Positions 5,327 through 7,899 of a DNA stretch of 7,899 nucleotides are shown in pieces. A model generated the notes under the pieces. It saw only the letters and a list, made by a program, of their open reading frames with translations, was not told where the DNA came from and did no database searches. Source of the stretch: Microcaldota archaeon (lineage in GTDB: Archaea > Aenigmatarchaeota > Aenigmatarchaeia > QMZP01 > QMZT01); assembly GCA_013151465.1 (NCBI GenBank), contig JAADIF010000075.1, forward strand, positions 1 to 7,899, written 5' to 3'. The translations under genes and the position numbers were made by a program. The first letter of the stretch is position 1; every line of letters starts with the position of its first letter.

Positions 5327-5662
5327 ATGAGACTTCGAAGAATGCCCTCGCTTCGCCAGCGAAAAAGATACATGAAATTCGAAATTACTTCCGAAAGGAA
5401 GCTTGAATATTATGAGATCAGAGACGCCGTGACAAACTCAATAGTTTCATGGATAGGCACAAAAGGCACCGCGCGCTCTGGTTTTCGTCTGATAAAGAAT
5501 CTATGGGAACCCCAAAAATCCGAAGGTGTGTTGCAATGCGACCCCAAATTTGTCGATGACATAAAGGTTGCACTTGCTCTTATAAGACAGATAGGCGATT
5601 CGAAGGTAATTTTTATTGTAACCAAGGTTTCAGGAACAATAAAATCGCTTCGACAGAATTAA
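5327..5662 (+). CDS. rnp2: RNase P protein component 2 (Pop5)
   Basis: This is a protein subunit of archaeal RNase P, which with Rpp30 activates the catalytic domain of the RNA. The 111-residue sequence shows the family landmarks: the basic opening MPSLRQRKRYMKFEI (6-20, matching the family LPPTLR-x-KKRY-x-AF pattern), a central GTARSGFRLIKNLWEP (46-61), the strand GVLQCDPKFVDDIKVALALI (66-85), and the C-terminal VSGTIKSLRQ (101-110). It ends right after that motif, shorter than relatives with a longer tail. The start at 5327 is supported by the TATA spacing; a second ATG at 5342 would drop part of the basic N-terminus. It lies 62 bp after tRNA-Pro and overlaps the convergent surface-protein gene by 4 bp. 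Confidence 0.93.
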   Translation: MRLRRMPSLRQRKRYMKFEITSERKLEYYEIRDAVTNSIVSWIGTKGTARSGFRLIKNLWEPQKSEGVLQCDPKFVDDIKVALALIRQIGDSKVIFIVTKVSGTIKSLRQN

Positions 5663-7263
5663 TTCTTGCTTAAAAGAGCAAATATTATGGCAGCGCAGAG
5701 TATCGCAATCAAGATAATCGCATTATCAGATTCCGGGAAATTTGGAGGATAACCGACATCGATTGTTATCTCGTTTCTAAGATCCCCCATCGCATCGCTA
5801 TGGGCGTCCTGAATAAGCGTGCTCACGCCCGGCGAATCCCCAAAGACTTTTATGAAAATAGTTTTTGATGAAAACGGCGGCATCCTTATTGAAATGGAAC
5901 GCCTGTTCGGGCTTGCGTATTCAAGACCGTCAATCCCTGCGGTCATATATTCTGCCCTCTCATATCCGTCCAATTCAAGAGTGAATATATTTTCGGTTGC
6001 AAAATCGCTTATCAATGTTTCCTTTATGAAGTCGGATGCGCCTATCGTAAGTTTCATGTATTCTGATGGAAGATAGATAAATGACGACGGATTATATACA
6101 TTGACAATAACCGAATCTGTCGAGGACTTTCCGCCAGAGTCAGTTGCTGTCATCCTCAATATATAAGTTCCCGTTCCGTGGAATGTGAAATTTGTCTGTA
6201 TTTCGCCATCTGATGTTTCTATCGTCCTGGAATGCATTACTTTCTGCCTTCCTCCATGAACATAACTCCATAAGACAGAATCGGGCCCAAGATGCCCATC
6301 TTCGGGATCTGTCGCCGTGCCCCTTAGCGTTATTTTCCTCCCCACGGCAAAAAAAGCCCCTTCAACGGGGAACAATATATCTGCAATAGGATCTTCATTG
6401 AACACCTCAGGAGATGTGCCTATCCTGACACTTGCTGACATTTCGTTACTTACCCCGTCGGTATCATAAACAATTGTCTTGCACACAATAGTATCACCTT
6501 CGTTGGTTTTTTCCGGTTCAAGTGTGCTTTTATATGAAAACAGACCGCCCTCAAGGCATAGCTCATTCTCTTTTAGAATGTTACCTGTTCCGTTATGCCA
6601 TCTTATTATTGCACGACTAAGTTTTGCTTCATTGTCAGAATATGTTATGCTGCAATTTATTTCGGAATCATCTTCTGCCGTTTCTGAAGGTTGCAAAGAC
6701 ATGAATATTTGCGGTTCATCTGCCTTTATGCAGTCATATATATGTATCTTTCCGAAATTTATTTCCCCGGATGGATAATCTTTGTCCAAATGCGCCGGGT
6801 CGTCGCGGCATTCTGCATTGAAGTTTGGATGAGTAAGTGTTATGGTGTTCTTTCCTTTCACGAAAAGAAACGTACCCGGTATTGTCAATTCAGAGATGCC
6901 TTCTCCCCTTCCGTCATCATCCCATGCGCGTACATATCCGTTGACTGAAATTTCAACACTCTCATCGTTCTCTTTACTTCCGTTAAAAAATCCTTCCAAA
7001 GCGATTCTGCATACAAAATCATCTGGCATTTCTATATTAAGAACAAGCTTATGGGAATCATTTGTCCAACAATCAAAATCGGCGGGAAGACCGAGCACAT
7101 CATTGCTGACGCATGCATCTGTCGGAGTCATGTCGCATCCGATAGCAGTTACTATGAAATCGGATATAGGACCCTCGTACATATCCGTCCCTGCAATGGC
7201 ATTTGCAGAAATAATCATGAATGCCATTATGAAGAACCCTATGCCCATATAAGAGTTGTGCAT
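5659..7263 (-). CDS. Membrane-anchored multi-domain surface protein with Ig/PKD-like domain
   Basis: This 534-residue predicted extracellular protein has a signal peptide (about 1-24, ending ANAIAG) and a single C-terminal membrane helix (about 514-531) with a short SKN tail inside. Residues about 70-180 are strand-rich and may be a jelly-roll, lectin-like module. Residues 186-282 look like an Ig-like domain with C204, W222 and C261 in the expected spacing for a core disulphide. Residues 290-390 are a PKD/cadherin-like repeat (ATDPEDG at 316-322, ATDSGGKSS at 373-381). A further beta domain spans about 394-505. Nine outward cysteines (43, 51, 65, 85, 152, 178, 204, 236, 261) and sequons at N68, N94, N204, N224 and N358 fit a cell-surface role. 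The TATA-like TTATTAAA (7286-7293) is about 26 bp before ATG 7263, suggesting a leaderless start; ATG 7248 is an alternative. The ligand is unknown. Confidence 0.88.
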   Translation of the reverse strand: MHNSYMGIGFFIMAFMIISANAIAGTDMYEGPISDFIVTAIGCDMTPTDACVSNDVLGLPADFDCWTNDSHKLVLNIEMPDDFVCRIALEGFFNGSKENDESVEISVNGYVRAWDDDGRGEGISELTIPGTFLFVKGKNTITLTHPNFNAECRDDPAHLDKDYPSGEINFGKIHIYDCIKADEPQIFMSLQPSETAEDDSEINCSITYSDNEAKLSRAIIRWHNGTGNILKENELCLEGGLFSYKSTLEPEKTNEGDTIVCKTIVYDTDGVSNEMSASVRIGTSPEVFNEDPIADILFPVEGAFFAVGRKITLRGTATDPEDGHLGPDSVLWSYVHGGRQKVMHSRTIETSDGEIQTNFTFHGTGTYILRMTATDSGGKSSTDSVIVNVYNPSSFIYLPSEYMKLTIGASDFIKETLISDFATENIFTLELDGYERAEYMTAGIDGLEYASPNRRSISIRMPPFSSKTIFIKVFGDSPGVSTLIQDAHSDAMGDLRNEITIDVGYPPNFPESDNAIILIAILCAAIIFALLSKN

Positions 7264-7285
7264 ATACTATAATTTCGTTTCCGCC

Positions 7286-7293
7286 TTTAATAA
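7286..7293 (-). promoter_or_regulatory. TATA-like box of the surface-protein gene
   Basis: TTATTAAA on minus is centred about 26 bp before ATG 7263. Another AT-rich element, TTATAGTA (7265-7272), sits closer to the gene and would suit a start at ATG 7248 less well. Confidence 0.4.
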
Positions 7294-7320
7294 CTAACTT
7301 TTCGCAGAATAATTGAAAGC

Positions 7321-7328
7321 TTTTATTT
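7321..7328 (+). promoter_or_regulatory. TATA-like box of the nucleotidyltransferase gene
   Basis: TTTTATTT on plus, in the 87-bp divergent gap, is centred about 26 bp before ATG 7351. No ribosome site precedes the ATG, so a leaderless message is likely. Confidence 0.45.
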
Positions 7329-7350
7329 GGATTGAACCATATTTAATCAC

Positions 7351-7899
7351 ATGGATACGAAATTGTTCAAACAGGTCAGGAAATTCTGCGAACCGCTTGT
7401 TAAGCTTTCGCCTGGTGTGATGTCCGTATGGGTATTTGGCTCTGCGGTAAGGTCCACGTTCACAAAGAAATCTGACATAGATATAATGGTTCTTATAGAT
7501 GACACGAAAGAACTAGACGAAGCTTTCTTCATGCAAGTGGATAGAGCGACAAGAAGCATAACAGAAGAAGCCAAGAAAAAGAAGATGAAACTTCATTTTC
7601 AGCAGCCGAAGATGCTTACGCTTTGGTGGGCTCTCATAAAGCATGGGGAACCATGGGCTATAACATCCATAAGAGATATACAGATAATCCATGACGAGAG
7701 CGGATACATAAAACTTATGAATATGCTTCTCAAGCAGGGAAAGCTATACGGAGCGGATGAGAAGGCTGAGAAACTTTTCGACAGAGCAGAAAAACGCCTC
7801 GAAGAGAATCGTTTCATTTATCTAAGCGATATAGCGTATGAAATATTGCTGTTGATGTTGGACTCATCAAGATCAATACTTATGTATTACGATATCTTC
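7351..7899 (+). CDS. Nucleotidyltransferase-domain protein (MNT type), possibly with C-terminal HEPN-like helices, partial
   Basis: The frame is open from ATG 7351 to the right edge, giving 183 residues with the C-terminus missing. The DNA polymerase beta-like nucleotidyltransferase signature is clear: VFGSAVRSTFTKKSDIDIMV, with G30-S31 and metal-binding D42 and D44. This fold transfers a nucleotide (often AMP) to a small molecule, RNA or protein. Residues about 60-115 may hold the third carboxylate, but I cannot place it with confidence. From about 135 a helical region begins (AEKLFDRAEKRLEENRF, then a hydrophobic helix to 180) that resembles the helical or HEPN-like half seen fused to such domains in archaeal proteins. 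Such proteins include toxin-antitoxin MNT-HEPN pairs, but here both parts are in one chain and no partner gene is visible. The substrate is unknown. Confidence 0.8.
   Translation, partial: MDTKLFKQVRKFCEPLVKLSPGVMSVWVFGSAVRSTFTKKSDIDIMVLIDDTKELDEAFFMQVDRATRSITEEAKKKKMKLHFQQPKMLTLWWALIKHGEPWAITSIRDIQIIHDESGYIKLMNMLLKQGKLYGADEKAEKLFDRAEKRLEENRFIYLSDIAYEILLLMLDSSRSILMYYDIF

Noticed and set aside
7351..7899. CCA-adding enzyme beside the tRNA genes
   Set aside because: The nucleotidyltransferase signature is shared, but the N-terminal context and short helical continuation do not match archaeal CCA-adding enzymes as far as visible.

Overview
The window looks like ordinary chromosome from an archaeon. 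The evidence is a clamp-loader small subunit of archaeal/eukaryotic type, two archaeal RNase P proteins (Rpp21/Rnp4 and Pop5/Rnp2), a tRNA-Pro without an encoded CCA end, a COG2522-type helix-turn-helix regulator, a ubiquitin-like protein ending in Gly-Gly, and TATA boxes placed about 25 bp before several start codons with no leader. Base composition is moderately AT-rich. Gene content and compactness would fit a euryarchaeal or DPANN-type lineage, but the species cannot be named from this sequence.

Left block (1-3625, all minus strand, read right to left): a secreted protein with a papain/transglutaminase-fold catalytic domain; a 66-residue MoaD/ThiS/SAMP-like protein whose start overlaps the previous stop; the replication factor C small subunit behind its own promoter; and a protein with an eight-ligand RING-like zinc module that runs off the left edge.

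Middle block (about 3593-4417): two gene-poor stretches around an isolated 62-residue gene. That gene has an unusually complete expression signal set: a TATA box, a near-perfect Shine-Dalgarno sequence and a T-rich terminator. The stretch on either side of it holds several dyad symmetries, one of which may be a structured RNA.

Right-centre block (4418-5662) is an RNA-processing cluster. rnp4 and a COG2522 regulator lie on minus, and tRNA-Pro(UGG) and rnp2 lie on plus, with rnp4 and the tRNA diverging from a palindromic TATA element. The two RNase P proteins belong to different heterodimers of the enzyme (Rpp21-Rpp29 and Pop5-Rpp30), and a tRNA, which is their substrate class, sits between them.

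Right block (5659-7899): a membrane-anchored, multi-domain extracellular protein on minus, whose stop overlaps the rnp2 stop tail-to-tail, and a divergent nucleotidyltransferase gene cut by the right edge.

No insertion sequence, CRISPR array, integrase, toxin-antitoxin pair or phage gene was recognised. The least explained parts are the 62-residue gene with its flanks and the RING-like zinc protein lying near a ubiquitin-like protein.
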